In this document: piece by piece, positions 26,893 to 36,700 of the stretch
Numbering within the stretch: the stretch's first letter is position 1
Layout: each line of letters opens with the position of its first letter
DNA from: Alterisphingorhabdus sp038748365
GTDB lineage: Bacteria > Pseudomonadota > Alphaproteobacteria > Sphingomonadales > Sphingomonadaceae
Direction of reading: 5' to 3'
DNA: 64,000 nt
Assembly (NCBI GenBank): GCA_038748365.1
Contig: JBCDIZ010000003.1
Span: 248,001 to 312,000, forward strand
The notes under the pieces: model-generated
What the model was told of the DNA's origin: nothing
Seen by the model: only the letters and a program-made list of their open reading frames with translations
The model's database searches: none
Translations under genes and position numbers: made by a program

Positions 26893-28581
26893 TCAGTTCG
26901 GCATATATATATACTCATCGCCGTCCTCAAATCTCTCCGCCATTGTTTTATCCACCATAATCGCTCCCTGAAGTGTTGATGCGAATAGCGGTTCGCGAGC
27001 CTTAGCCTGATGCGCCTGCAAAAGCGCCAGCAGCTCTTGCGCCTTTTCCGGCTCCCGCTTGACCAGATTGTTCTGTTCGGTGGGGTCCTCAGCGAGATTG
27101 TACAGCCAATATTGCAGCCCGTCTGTCGGTCGATCATTGACCTGTAATTTCCAATCACCGTGACGAACAACCTGGTAATGGCCATTGATCCAGAACAAGG
27201 TCTCACGTGTCCAAGCGTCTGCGCCGCCCTGTCGGGTGAGTGCAAAGATATCTCTCCCGTCAATTTCAACATCGCTTGGAAGCGCAGCACCAGCAGCAGC
27301 GGCAATTGTCGGCATCATGTCGATATGGGCAACAGGAGTATCAACCACCGTGCCCGGGTCGATATTGCCTGGCCATCTGACAAACATGGGCACGCGAATG
27401 CCGCCTTCAAACAAGGTGATTTTCCAGCCTCTATAAGGCGCATTCACTTCCGGAATGCCGATATAGCCTGCCGCGCCATTGTCGCTGGTGAAAATGACGA
27501 TGGTATTGTCTGCAATGCCTTGGGCTTCCAGCGTGTCCAATATGCGTCCGACGCTGCGATCAACCGCCCGCACCATGGCGGCATAGACACGCTTTCTGTG
27601 CGGGAGGATATCACCCACCGCTTCATAATCCGCACGGGTGGCCTGCATCGGGGTGTGTGGCCCCCAATGCGCCATATACAGGAAGAAGGGCCGGTTCTTG
27701 TTGCCCTCAATCACTTTGACGGCTTCGTCGGTCCAGTAATCGGTGAGATACCCGCCGGGTTCAAACCATTCTTCGTTGTTTGAGTTAAAACTCACGCCAA
27801 AACCGCCGCTTGCCCACATGAACTTGTCTACAGGGTCGAAGGCGTTTTGCGAATTGACAACATCGGGATGATCCTTTGGCAAGTAAAGGCTTCCGCTCAT
27901 AAGCAGGCTATCATCAAAGCCCTGCTGATGCGGCAACATGCCATTGCGGCGTCCCAAATGCCATTTGCCGATATGCGCGGTATAATATCCCGCTGATTTC
28001 AGCACCTCTGCCACCGTGATCTCGCTGCTGGGCAAGCCCTGTTCCTCAAACGGGGTCTGGTCCTCTGCAGCGTCTTCGTCGAGCACGGCACGCGGCACAT
28101 TGTTATCCATGGTTTTTTGTATCTCGACAATCATCCGATCGAAGAAATCGGGCATCGGGGTAAACGCAAAGCCGGTGCGTGCTGGATAGCGTCCCGTCAT
28201 CAGCATGGCGCGGGATGGCGCGCATGTGCCGGTGCCAGCATAAGACTGGCTGAACATAGCGCCTTCTGCAGCGATACGATCAATATTGGGCGTCTGCATA
28301 GGACCATTTGGTCCTTCCAGGCCGCCGCCAAAGGTAGAGATGTCATTATATCCCAGATCATCGGCCACTATAAGGATGATATTGGGTGGGCGCTCACCAT
28401 CCGTTTCAACCGGCATGGCTGGCCCCTGAGACCAGTCCACATCGCGGTGCGGGGCCACATCTGCATATACCTCAGCGGCCCGATACTCGACATAGGCGAT
28501 GACAAGAGGAATCCGGTAGAACCATCCCACGGCACCGAGAACAACAATGCCTGCCAGAATGGGAAGCACCCATTTTTTCAT
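26893..28581 (-). CDS. Membrane-anchored Cys-type sulfatase
   Basis: 562 residues. An N-terminal membrane helix ('VLPILAGIVVLGAVGWF') anchors it with the catalytic domain outside. The metal-binding 'IVADDLGYND' (about 71-80) and the sulfatase signature 'GTCAPSRAMLMTGRYPAR' (Cys near 120, CxPSR) are present, plus 'FTSDNGAAG'. The cysteine must be oxidised to formylglycine, and the gene directly downstream encodes such an enzyme. The family hydrolyses sulfate esters of sugars, aromatics or steroids; the substrate is unknown. GGGAGG stands eight bases before the ATG. Confidence 0.93.
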   Translation of the reverse strand: MKKWVLPILAGIVVLGAVGWFYRIPLVIAYVEYRAAEVYADVAPHRDVDWSQGPAMPVETDGERPPNIILIVADDLGYNDISTFGGGLEGPNGPMQTPNIDRIAAEGAMFSQSYAGTGTCAPSRAMLMTGRYPARTGFAFTPMPDFFDRMIVEIQKTMDNNVPRAVLDEDAAEDQTPFEEQGLPSSEITVAEVLKSAGYYTAHIGKWHLGRRNGMLPHQQGFDDSLLMSGSLYLPKDHPDVVNSQNAFDPVDKFMWASGGFGVSFNSNNEEWFEPGGYLTDYWTDEAVKVIEGNKNRPFFLYMAHWGPHTPMQATRADYEAVGDILPHRKRVYAAMVRAVDRSVGRILDTLEAQGIADNTIVIFTSDNGAAGYIGIPEVNAPYRGWKITLFEGGIRVPMFVRWPGNIDPGTVVDTPVAHIDMMPTIAAAAGAALPSDVEIDGRDIFALTRQGGADAWTRETLFWINGHYQVVRHGDWKLQVNDRPTDGLQYWLYNLAEDPTEQNNLVKREPEKAQELLALLQAHQAKAREPLFASTLQGAIMVDKTMAERFEDGDEYIYMPN

Positions 28582-28901
28582 CTCTCATCCTCCCACTTGC
28601 ATAGCCTGAACCGGCTTTTTGATAGCATCGGCTGCAGGGCCTCGGTCCTCAGGCAAGCTGGTTATTCTCGCACAAAAGCCCTTATGTGTATCTCCTTCCA
28701 AGCGTGTGAGCCGCAAAACGGATGGAGAGCCTTGGTATCGGCAAAGAGGGGTATTGACTGCCCTCAACTACCATCACCGCTGCGTCAAAATCACCGTCGG
28801 CCTTTCCAGAGTGCTTGCTAAAAGATGTCAATCTAGGTTACCAAACCTATTCCTAGGTTTTGTTACCTAGAAAGTCAATTCAGAAGTCATGTGAAGCGAA
28901 A
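28582..28901. other. Intergenic stretch holding an inverted repeat
   Basis: 320 bases without a supported gene. The only structure seen is the inverted repeat at 28833-28870, which ends 31 bases before the gene relic at 28902. Confidence 0.4.
28833..28870. repeat. 17-bp imperfect inverted repeat
   Basis: CTAGGTTACCAAACCTA, four spacer bases, then TAGGTTTTGTTACCTAG; the arms match at 15 of 17 positions. There is no T-run, so it is more like an operator or a scar of a mobile element than a terminator. It stands at the left edge of the decayed copy of the propeller gene. Confidence 0.5.
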
Positions 28902-29254
28902 GCAACTGAGCGCACACAGGGCGGTGACCCAGCAGCGCTGGATAATCAGTGGCAGGTCATTCGCAATGAGGTCTATGCTCTGGAAGCCCTGCTCAACGGC
29001 AACAAGGCGCGCAATGAAATTAACGAGCGAACGCAAGCAATCGTAGGCAGCCGCTTGGGCGCGATCATCACCGGCCTGTTCACCTCCACCCATGGCCCGA
29101 CACAAACCCATCGTGACCAATTTGGCTACGCCAAGGGCGAGTTCGATGCGATCCGCAATAGACTGAACACGCTAACGAAAGCACGATCCCGACCTTTTAG
29201 GCGGAGTTATTGGCTGCTGGTGCGCCATGGGTTCCGGGTAGCGAGTTGCCTTGA
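28902..29254 (+). pseudogene. Relic of the C-terminal tail of the Asp-box propeller gene
   Basis: These 353 bases match bases 9890-10243 of copy 1 end to end. Over the first 91 codons I count 77 identical residues (for example 'NGNKARNEINERT', 'GPTQTHRDQFGYAK'). A one-base deletion after the 'RNRL-TLT' stretch shifts the frame (353 against 354 bases), and the codon matching GAA after TTT has become TAG; the final stop aligns. No upstream propeller part remains. It is a decayed partial duplication or the remains of a third paralogue. Confidence 0.88.
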
Positions 29255-29455
29255 TTTTGGTGGCATCCAACTTGGCTCGGTCTTGCGGCTGCTGCCTAAG
29301 CAGCACCTATATTATCTAATGGCAAATTGTGTTGGGAGCAGCCATCTTCCGAAAGCGAATAGGGTAGAAAGAAAAACGATACAACACTCACAAGTATTAG
29401 TATTTCTCTAACCCAATAAGACTAATTGGGTCTCACAACTTATGAGGGACCTAAC

Positions 29456-30157
29456 ATGCGGCCTTGGCAGCACAGTATGTCATCTGCCCGAAACGCAGAG
29501 CGCGAAGCCGAGCATAGTTCGACAGAATGGTCTGACTATTTGGCAATGCATGAATTTTTGGACCTCTCCAAAGCCGGCAGTGCCGACCGCAGGCACCGTA
29601 TCATGCTTCATCACTGTGATTTGGGAGTATCTGTCACTGAGCGCGCATTCCCTGACAATCCTGAGGTTAGGACTATTGTTTGCCAACATGTTCGCGAAGA
29701 CCTCACTTACGAAGCCAACTTGGCTGATTGGCTTGAAGGTGTTGACCGTGACCAACTGCCCAAGCCCTCATTGAGAAGAATCGCAACCGGTCCCAGCGGA
29801 ATAGCTGCAATGGTACTCAATCGCTCTACAAGCCAAATAAGTATCGCCAGTGGGCGGGCGAGTGAGCATCACTGTGCAATCCTTCAAGTTGCCGAATTTC
29901 TATGGTCGCCGCTCCTCTTCGACCCCGAGGATGACCCACGAACATTGTCGATCCTAATGAACAGCGTTGGACCATCAATTGTCAGAAGGATTTTTGGACC
30001 ACCGATAGTGACGCATAATGGATGTGAGAGAGTGGCGATAGACTTTGGCTGGATCGCCGAAGCGGTGACCATGGCGGCATTTGGCCGTATTCCAAACCTT
30101 TCTGAGGTCATTCTCTCTGTTTCTAAAGAACCACAGCACAGAGGAGTAAGTGCATGA
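29456..30157 (+). CDS. Uncharacterised protein, N-terminus resembles DUF6915
   Basis: 233 residues, starting at the ATG with GAGGG eight bases upstream. Residues about 1-85 ('AMHEFLDLSKAGSADRRHR', 'LHHCDLGVSVTERAFP') resemble from memory the small DUF6915 proteins with a 'DYLPIHDWFDxSK...RHHxxG' pattern; this is a recollection, not a search. The histidine and cysteine cluster could bind metal. The rest has no recognised domain, signal peptide or membrane helix. It is coupled by an ATGA overlap to the next gene. Base composition is lower in G+C than the surrounding genes. Confidence 0.65.
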   Translation: MRPWQHSMSSARNAEREAEHSSTEWSDYLAMHEFLDLSKAGSADRRHRIMLHHCDLGVSVTERAFPDNPEVRTIVCQHVREDLTYEANLADWLEGVDRDQLPKPSLRRIATGPSGIAAMVLNRSTSQISIASGRASEHHCAILQVAEFLWSPLLFDPEDDPRTLSILMNSVGPSIVRRIFGPPIVTHNGCERVAIDFGWIAEAVTMAAFGRIPNLSEVILSVSKEPQHRGVSA

Positions 30158-31353
30158 CACTGAGCAATGCGCATGACCAGTTGGCCGAACTGATCGAGGT
30201 TGCGGGTAATGAACTGCGACTCCTCGGGGAGGAGCCGCTCGCTATCGCTTCGGCAACCCACAAATTCAATGACGCAACAGAAGACGATTACTGGTGTGCA
30301 GTTCAGCTAGGCCAGTATCAATGGGAGCAATCTCAGTTTTTCGGTTCAACTACAGGGCATGGGATAGCCAAAGAGTCCAGCACTTTGAAAGTTGATCCCG
30401 AAAACTATGGATCATCCCAATTTGATCCTGAGAATATCCAGAGAGCCAGAGGAATACTCCGCCGTTTAGACAAAGCAGGATGGCGCCAACTTGCGACAAA
30501 ATTTGCAGGTCTCAAAGGCTTTGGAGATATTATTGCACTAGCGATCCAATTTGATCAGATATGGCTGCACTGTAGTGACTCATATGGTGGTGACGACTAT
30601 ATCTTCGCGCTGATAGATGGAACGCTGGAGCAGCTTGCAAATAGCACTGATTGCTTTACCAATCATATTGGTTTTGCAGAGCTAATCCAGTGCGCTAGTC
30701 CTGATCTGGATATCGTCGTACGTCTTTCGCCGACTGCTCGCTCACATTTCGATCTCTCCGTCCACGATAAGGCTGCATCTCATGAGCTTGCAGACACTCT
30801 CCTGCAACTAGCAGATTTGATAGATGATACTATTGAACCGGTTGATGAGTTTTCACCGCCATTCGCATGCCCCGTTGGTTTCACACAGTATAAAGATCTA
30901 AGGTATCCTTGGGTGAGGAGTTATGGTCGGTACTTCTATAACACCTTAGAATTTGCGGTGGGTGAAACCCGTTTTGATCGGCAATATTTCAACACTTTGA
31001 AGAAAACATTTGTGCGGCCAGACGATGTTATGAAAAGGCGTAAACTGACGGAGGCGAAGCAGTTCGAGGAGCTATACGATCACCTTGAAAAAGTCGATCG
31101 AACCCGAATTCGGCAGCTGTTTGAGAAGTCGACCGGAAAAGATACTTTTGATTCTGACCAGTTATATTACTTGGTGCTTGAGGCCGAACCCTATCTGCTA
31201 TTCCGCAATATTCTTTACCATCTGCACGAAAAGGGAATGACCATCATCAACGATTGGAGAGGTACAAACGATCCTATTGGACCAGGAACAAAGCAATGGT
31301 TGGATGATCTTGGGCGGATATTTTCGCCATCAAGGCGCAATGCTTCAACCTGA
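30154..31353 (+). CDS. Uncharacterised 399-residue protein, partner of the preceding gene
   Basis: Its ATG overlaps the stop of the previous gene (ATGA), so both are surely co-expressed. No signal peptide, membrane helix or known motif was seen; the protein is rich in Asp, Gln and aromatic residues ('YWCAVQLGQYQWEQSQFFGS', 'LRYPWVRSYGRYFYNTLEF'), with a charged helical region near 285-330. Hand counts of two 60-base stretches give 27 and 29 G+C, against 39 in a stretch of the neighbouring TonB receptor, suggesting acquisition by transfer. The function cannot be assigned. Confidence 0.7.
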   Translation: MTLSNAHDQLAELIEVAGNELRLLGEEPLAIASATHKFNDATEDDYWCAVQLGQYQWEQSQFFGSTTGHGIAKESSTLKVDPENYGSSQFDPENIQRARGILRRLDKAGWRQLATKFAGLKGFGDIIALAIQFDQIWLHCSDSYGGDDYIFALIDGTLEQLANSTDCFTNHIGFAELIQCASPDLDIVVRLSPTARSHFDLSVHDKAASHELADTLLQLADLIDDTIEPVDEFSPPFACPVGFTQYKDLRYPWVRSYGRYFYNTLEFAVGETRFDRQYFNTLKKTFVRPDDVMKRRKLTEAKQFEELYDHLEKVDRTRIRQLFEKSTGKDTFDSDQLYYLVLEAEPYLLFRNILYHLHEKGMTIINDWRGTNDPIGPGTKQWLDDLGRIFSPSRRNAST

Positions 31354-31479
31354 AGGTTGTTAGGCTTGCCCAAATGACGCTCTTATAATTGCAATTGAGC
31401 ATCTGCTGATTTCCAGATTTCGTTAGAAACAAGGCGACTTCTATTTTCTGAATGGCTTTTGCGATCATTGGATTGCGCG

Positions 31480-33582
31480 TCAAAACTGCATATTCATTCC
31501 CGCAATCAAATGCCTTCCCGGTTCATTATTGCCCGAGCCATGCGCGCGGTATGCTTCGTCGAACACGTTGTTCAGCGCCAATGTCAGCGCGACCCCGTCC
31601 GCGATCTCCGTGCCGCCGCGAATGTTGAGCAGAGCGTAGCCGGGGGTGCCGCCGGGGGGGATGCGTTCGACGTCGAGCAGGTCGCCGCTGCTCAGTTCAT
31701 CGGCGCGGTCGGTCAGGGTCAGTTCGGCCAGCGCCCAATGGTCGTCGCGCTCCCAGGTCAGGGTGAAATTGCCGGTTATGGGCTGGATGCGGCTTATCGG
31801 TTCGCGCAAGAGGCCATCTACAGTAGGTGTTGTCAGCCGGCCGCGCAGCCAGGTGGCGTTGCTGTTAAAGGCGAAACCGCTGCCCAGATCGGCGCGGAAA
31901 AACGCCTCTATGCCCGATATCCGACCGGAGGCGGCATTGCGCTTGGCGACCTCGATCAGGCCCTCGCGGATATTTCCTGTCGGGACGGTGGCGATATAGT
32001 CGTGTAACTCGGTGGTGTAGGCGGTCAGGCCGAATGCGACTTGGTCATTGTCATAGCTATAGGCCAGCTCAAATGTATCGAAGCGCTCGGGCGTCAGGTC
32101 GAGGCTGGCGACCTCGATCTCGCTCGATCGGCTGCGGCCAAAGCGGCTGATATCGGCGATATTGGGGGCGCGGAAGGATCGGCTATAGCCGCCCCACAGG
32201 CTGTGGCCCTGATCGCGATACAGCGCTCTTATAGAACCGGAAAGATCGGACCAATTGTCCGAAAAAGATCGTGCCTCGCCAGTCACGGGGTCGGTAAATT
32301 GGCCGATAGACGTATCGACAAAGGATGCACGCAGGCCCGCCTCCACTGTCAGCTTATCGGTCACGCTGGTAATGCTGCGGAGAAACAACCCAACCTGATC
32401 ATAGCGGGCATCGGTACCGACCGGGCCCTGCAAGCGGACGGTCACATTGCCATTGGCGTCGGTATCGGTGCGGGCGCTGTCAATCAGCTCATGGCTGAGA
32501 TCAAAACCATAGGTCAGTTCGACATTGCCAAATTCTGCCGAGGCGACCGCGTTGAGGGCAAACAGGTCCGAGGTGAAGGATTCATCGATCCGCAGTTCAT
32601 CGCCGCGTATCCGGTCCTCTTCCTCGGTGCGCGATTGATAGGAGAAGGTGACATCCAGCGACCGCATCCACTCAAGATCAGTATCGCCATTGACTTTCAG
32701 ATAGGTCAGGCCGCGCTGATGATCTTTATCGCGTTGCAGGTCGGTGCCGACTTGGGTTCCGGCAAAGGGCACCGAGAAGATGGTCGAATGGGTGCGCGGA
32801 ACATCATCCTGCCACAGGCTTTGATGCGCCAGCGTTGCCGTCCAGCGCGGTGACAGCGCGACATCCAGTCGTGCATCAAAGGCGCGCTCGCTATAGCCGG
32901 TATTGGCAAGCTCTCCGAACTGGGCCGCGCGGACATTGCCATAGTCGCGCACCGTCACTCCGCCGCGCAGACCCCAGCTACCGCCTTGCCCGACATTCAG
33001 CGCGGAGCGAGACACAAAGCTGCCATCGCCGCTCGATACCCGCAAAATCTGCTGGCCATCGATAAAGCGATCATTGTGATCAAAAATGCCCGAAGATTGT
33101 GTCGCCAGACTGATGGTCCCGCCCACGGCCTCGCTGCCATAAAGCGCAGAAGACGGCCCTGCGATCAACTCAATCTGGGATAGTGTGAAATTGTCTATCT
33201 GGGCGAAATACTCATTCGCGCCATCGCGATAGGTCGCATTGTTATAGCGTATGCCATCAATGACCATCAGGGTGCGGTTGCCGGTAAAGCCGCGAATATA
33301 GGGCGATCCATGGCCCGATGCGGTTTTCTGCACCAAAACCCCCGGCAATGTGTCCAAGGCTTCCGGCACGGTTCGCGGCAGTTCGCGCTCCAGCTGCTCG
33401 CGGCTAATGACTTCGATGGAATAAGGTTCGGAGTCCAGCTCCCGTTCAGAGCGCGTGCCCATGACGACAATTTCGTCAGCATCATCAGCGGCCAAGCTTT
33501 CTGCATTCGGCATTGCCGATACAGGTGCGATCCAGAATAAGTCTGCCAGCGCCAATGCGGATAATGTGCGTACACCCATCAT
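31480..33582 (-). CDS. TonB-dependent outer-membrane receptor
   Basis: 700 residues. Signal peptide, then a TonB-box-like 'DEIVVMGTRSE', a plug domain (about 50-165) with 'LDTLPGVLVQ', 'IRGFTGNRTLMVIDGIRYN' and 'AGPSSALYGSEAVGGTI', and a beta-barrel ending in the outer-membrane motif 'IAGMNMQF'. It imports a siderophore, haem, vitamin or oligomer with energy from TonB/ExbBD. The plug is closest in style to the haem/haemoglobin and BtuB-like group, but the ligand cannot be read from sequence. It lies 141 bases downstream of the second propeller gene on the same strand. Confidence 0.93.
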   Translation of the reverse strand: MMGVRTLSALALADLFWIAPVSAMPNAESLAADDADEIVVMGTRSERELDSEPYSIEVISREQLERELPRTVPEALDTLPGVLVQKTASGHGSPYIRGFTGNRTLMVIDGIRYNNATYRDGANEYFAQIDNFTLSQIELIAGPSSALYGSEAVGGTISLATQSSGIFDHNDRFIDGQQILRVSSGDGSFVSRSALNVGQGGSWGLRGGVTVRDYGNVRAAQFGELANTGYSERAFDARLDVALSPRWTATLAHQSLWQDDVPRTHSTIFSVPFAGTQVGTDLQRDKDHQRGLTYLKVNGDTDLEWMRSLDVTFSYQSRTEEEDRIRGDELRIDESFTSDLFALNAVASAEFGNVELTYGFDLSHELIDSARTDTDANGNVTVRLQGPVGTDARYDQVGLFLRSITSVTDKLTVEAGLRASFVDTSIGQFTDPVTGEARSFSDNWSDLSGSIRALYRDQGHSLWGGYSRSFRAPNIADISRFGRSRSSEIEVASLDLTPERFDTFELAYSYDNDQVAFGLTAYTTELHDYIATVPTGNIREGLIEVAKRNAASGRISGIEAFFRADLGSGFAFNSNATWLRGRLTTPTVDGLLREPISRIQPITGNFTLTWERDDHWALAELTLTDRADELSSGDLLDVERIPPGGTPGYALLNIRGGTEIADGVALTLALNNVFDEAYRAHGSGNNEPGRHLIAGMNMQF

Positions 33583-33723
33583 AGCACCGCCACGAAAGCG
33601 GGGCTCAGCAAATGGCTGCGCTGATGGCTTAACACTCTAAACACTTTCGACCCTCCCTATACTCTAGCCCATTCAGGCCAGTTTCGGGAGTTGCAAATAT
33701 AGCACTCAAACCAGAGTGTTAGT

Positions 33724-36700
33724 CTATCGCTGCAAGGGCCAGGTCGGCACGCCACTACCCGGTGTATAGGGCGCGCCCAGACCTTCAAACTCGTTCTCCA
33801 ATGCCTGGATGCGTGTCTCTACATTGCGCAATTGGGCAAGTGCAGAACCAAACTCCTGCTTGGCAATCGCCAAAGCCTGCTGATCTGAACCGGTAACCGG
33901 AGACTGATGCGACCAGCCCCAGCCACGAATTTGGCCAATGCGCGCTGCGATAGAACGGGGCGCAGGCTCATTGCGGCTGCTGACCGTGCGGTCGCCGAAC
34001 AGCGCTCTGTCCGTCTCGTCGAGAATGCCCTCAATCTGCTGGATGGAGGTTCTCTGACTGTCATTGGGCGATTGCAAAGTTTCTACAGCCACCTTCAGGT
34101 GCGCCAGACGATTGCGCAGCTCACGCGCCGCCGCGCCAGCACCCGATACCGCGCGAGACAGATCGGCTGTCTCTTGCTGGAAGGCCAGAACGGCAACACG
34201 ATCCTCAGCAATCTCCTCGCTGTTTTCGAGTACTTTCACGGTAAAGCTTTGCGGCTCCGCAAGCGGTGTCACAACGCCATTGATACGCTTGGCCAATGTC
34301 GCGGTGTAACGTCCCGGCAAGACCATCGGCCCAACAGGCGCACTGCCAAAATAAGGCGCTTCCGCTGCCTTAAGCCGTGTCGGGTCGGGCGCATCATAGC
34401 GCAGGTCCCAGGCAGCACGGTGCAGACCTTTTGTATGCGGCGCGGTCATCCGCCGCACGACTTTGCCGGCGCTATCGGTGATGGTGAACATTATGGCCGG
34501 TTCATCCTCACGATCCTCCGCCCGCAGCGTTTCCCAGGAAGGATAGGGTGTGTCGCCGCCGTCCTTCTCAATCTTTCTTTCCGCTTCCCGGCGCGCAGCC
34601 GCGCTCGATTTCAGGCCATCGCGAAGCGCATAGGTGAAGACAGCACCATAAGGCGGGTTCTCCGCGCGCCAGAAATTGTCGCCATTGGACCCTTTGCCAT
34701 TGCGTCCGCCGCCCCATAGGTCACCTTCGACATAGAGCCATGGATCGCGAACGCCGAATAGCGTCGCTTCTGATCCGGCAACCGAACCAGCGCTGGCGCG
34801 CAGTGGCGAATAATCATCGAGTACATAGATGCCGCGCCCAAACGTACCGACGACCAGATCATTTTCACGCCGCTGTATCTCCAGATCGCGCACCGCGATG
34901 GTCGGGAATTTGGTCTTGAGCTGCTGCCAGCTTGCGCCGCCATTCTGGGTGTAGAACAGGCCAAATTCGGTGCCGACAAAAAGCAGGTTCGGGTCGACAT
35001 GGTCCTCGGCAATCGTGTGCACCGCGCCATTATTGGGCAGATTACCGGCAATAGACCGCCAGGAGCGACCGCGATCATTGGTGCGATAGACATAGGCTTT
35101 GTTGTCGCCGCGCTTGTGATTATCAAACACGGCATAAGCAACTTCCGGATTATGATGCGACGCGATAATATCTTCCACCAGCGTCATATCCGGCACACCG
35201 CTGATCCGCTCCAGCCGTCTCCAATTACCCCCATTATCCTCGGTGACCGAGATCACGCCATCATCGGTGCCAACATAGATCAGGCCTTCCGCCAATGGGC
35301 TCTCGCTGAGCGCAATCGCTGCGCCATAGATCGAGGTGGAGTCATTCTTGGCAATCGCATCCACGCTCCACACCCGGCCCATCACCTCTAGCGCGTTGCG
35401 GTCGATCTGGCGTGTCAGGTCAGGGCTGATCTTCTGCCATGAATTGCCACGGTCATTTGAGGCAAAAAGATATTCCGCAGCATAGTAAATCCGGTCGGGA
35501 TTATGCGGGCTGATCAGCAATGGCGTGTTCCAGTTCCATTTATAGTCTGGTTCACCCGATTGCGGCTGCGGCGTCAGGAAAACCCGCTCCTGCGTCCGCC
35601 GGTCATGCCGGGCAAGGCCGCCATATTGATATTGCGCATAGACAATATTGGGATCACGCGGATCAATTTGCGGCTTATAGCCATCGCCGCCCAGCACGAT
35701 ATGCCAATCCGAATTAGTGATGCCATGCGACAGGGTGGTGCGCGATGGACCGCAAAGCGAGTTATTGTCCTGTGTACCACCGCAAACATTATAAAAGGGC
35801 GCGGCATTGTCTGGCTGGATGCGGTAAAACTGCACAATCGGCAAATTTTGCATATGCCGCCACAGCGTACCGCCATCCCAGCTTTCATAGATACCGCCAT
35901 CGCCGCCGATCAGCATATGATCGGTATTGTCCTTGTTGATCCACAAGGCATGGTCATCGACATGGCGGCTATCGGCACTAAGATTGGTAAAGGTCTTGCC
36001 GCCATCCTTGGAGCGTTTTGTAAAGGTATCGAGCGAATAGAGAATATTCTCATCAACCGGATCAACAACAAGCTCATTATAATATTGCGGGCTAGTGGTC
36101 ATATGGCCTGACCGCTTTGTCCAATTCTGGCCGAAATCACTCGAGCGATAGACGCCCTTTTCCTTGGGCTGCCCCTCGATAATGGCGTAAACCATATTCG
36201 GGTTGGAAGGCGCCATGGCCAGACCAATCCGGCCCATATCATCCTTCGGCAGACCGGCTTTCACTTCTTTCCAGCTCTCGCCACCATCGCTGCTACGGTG
36301 AATGCCCGAACCCGGGCCACCATTGATCAAAACCCAGACATGGCGCCGACGCTGATAGGAAGAGGCGACAATCATGTCAGGATTATCGGGATGGACAACA
36401 AATTCATTGATCCCGGTATGTTGGTCGACAGCCAGAATCTGTTCCCAGGTCGCGCCACCATCAGTGGTCTTGTAAAGACCACGATCGCCCCCAGATGACC
36501 AAAGCGGCCCCTGCGCGGCCACCAGGACGGTATCGGCATCTTCGGGGTTGATCCAGATCTGGCTGATATGGCCTGAATTTTTCAGCCCCATATTGCTCCA
36601 GGTCTTGCCGCCATCAGTGGATTTATAGACGCCATCACCAAAGGCCACCGAACGCTGCGCATTATTCTCTCCAGTACCGACCCAGATGACCTTCTCATCA

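Noticed and set aside
28117..28821. Plus-strand frame of 234 codons opposite the sulfatase start
   Set aside because: It overlaps the well-supported sulfatase and has no coding signature.
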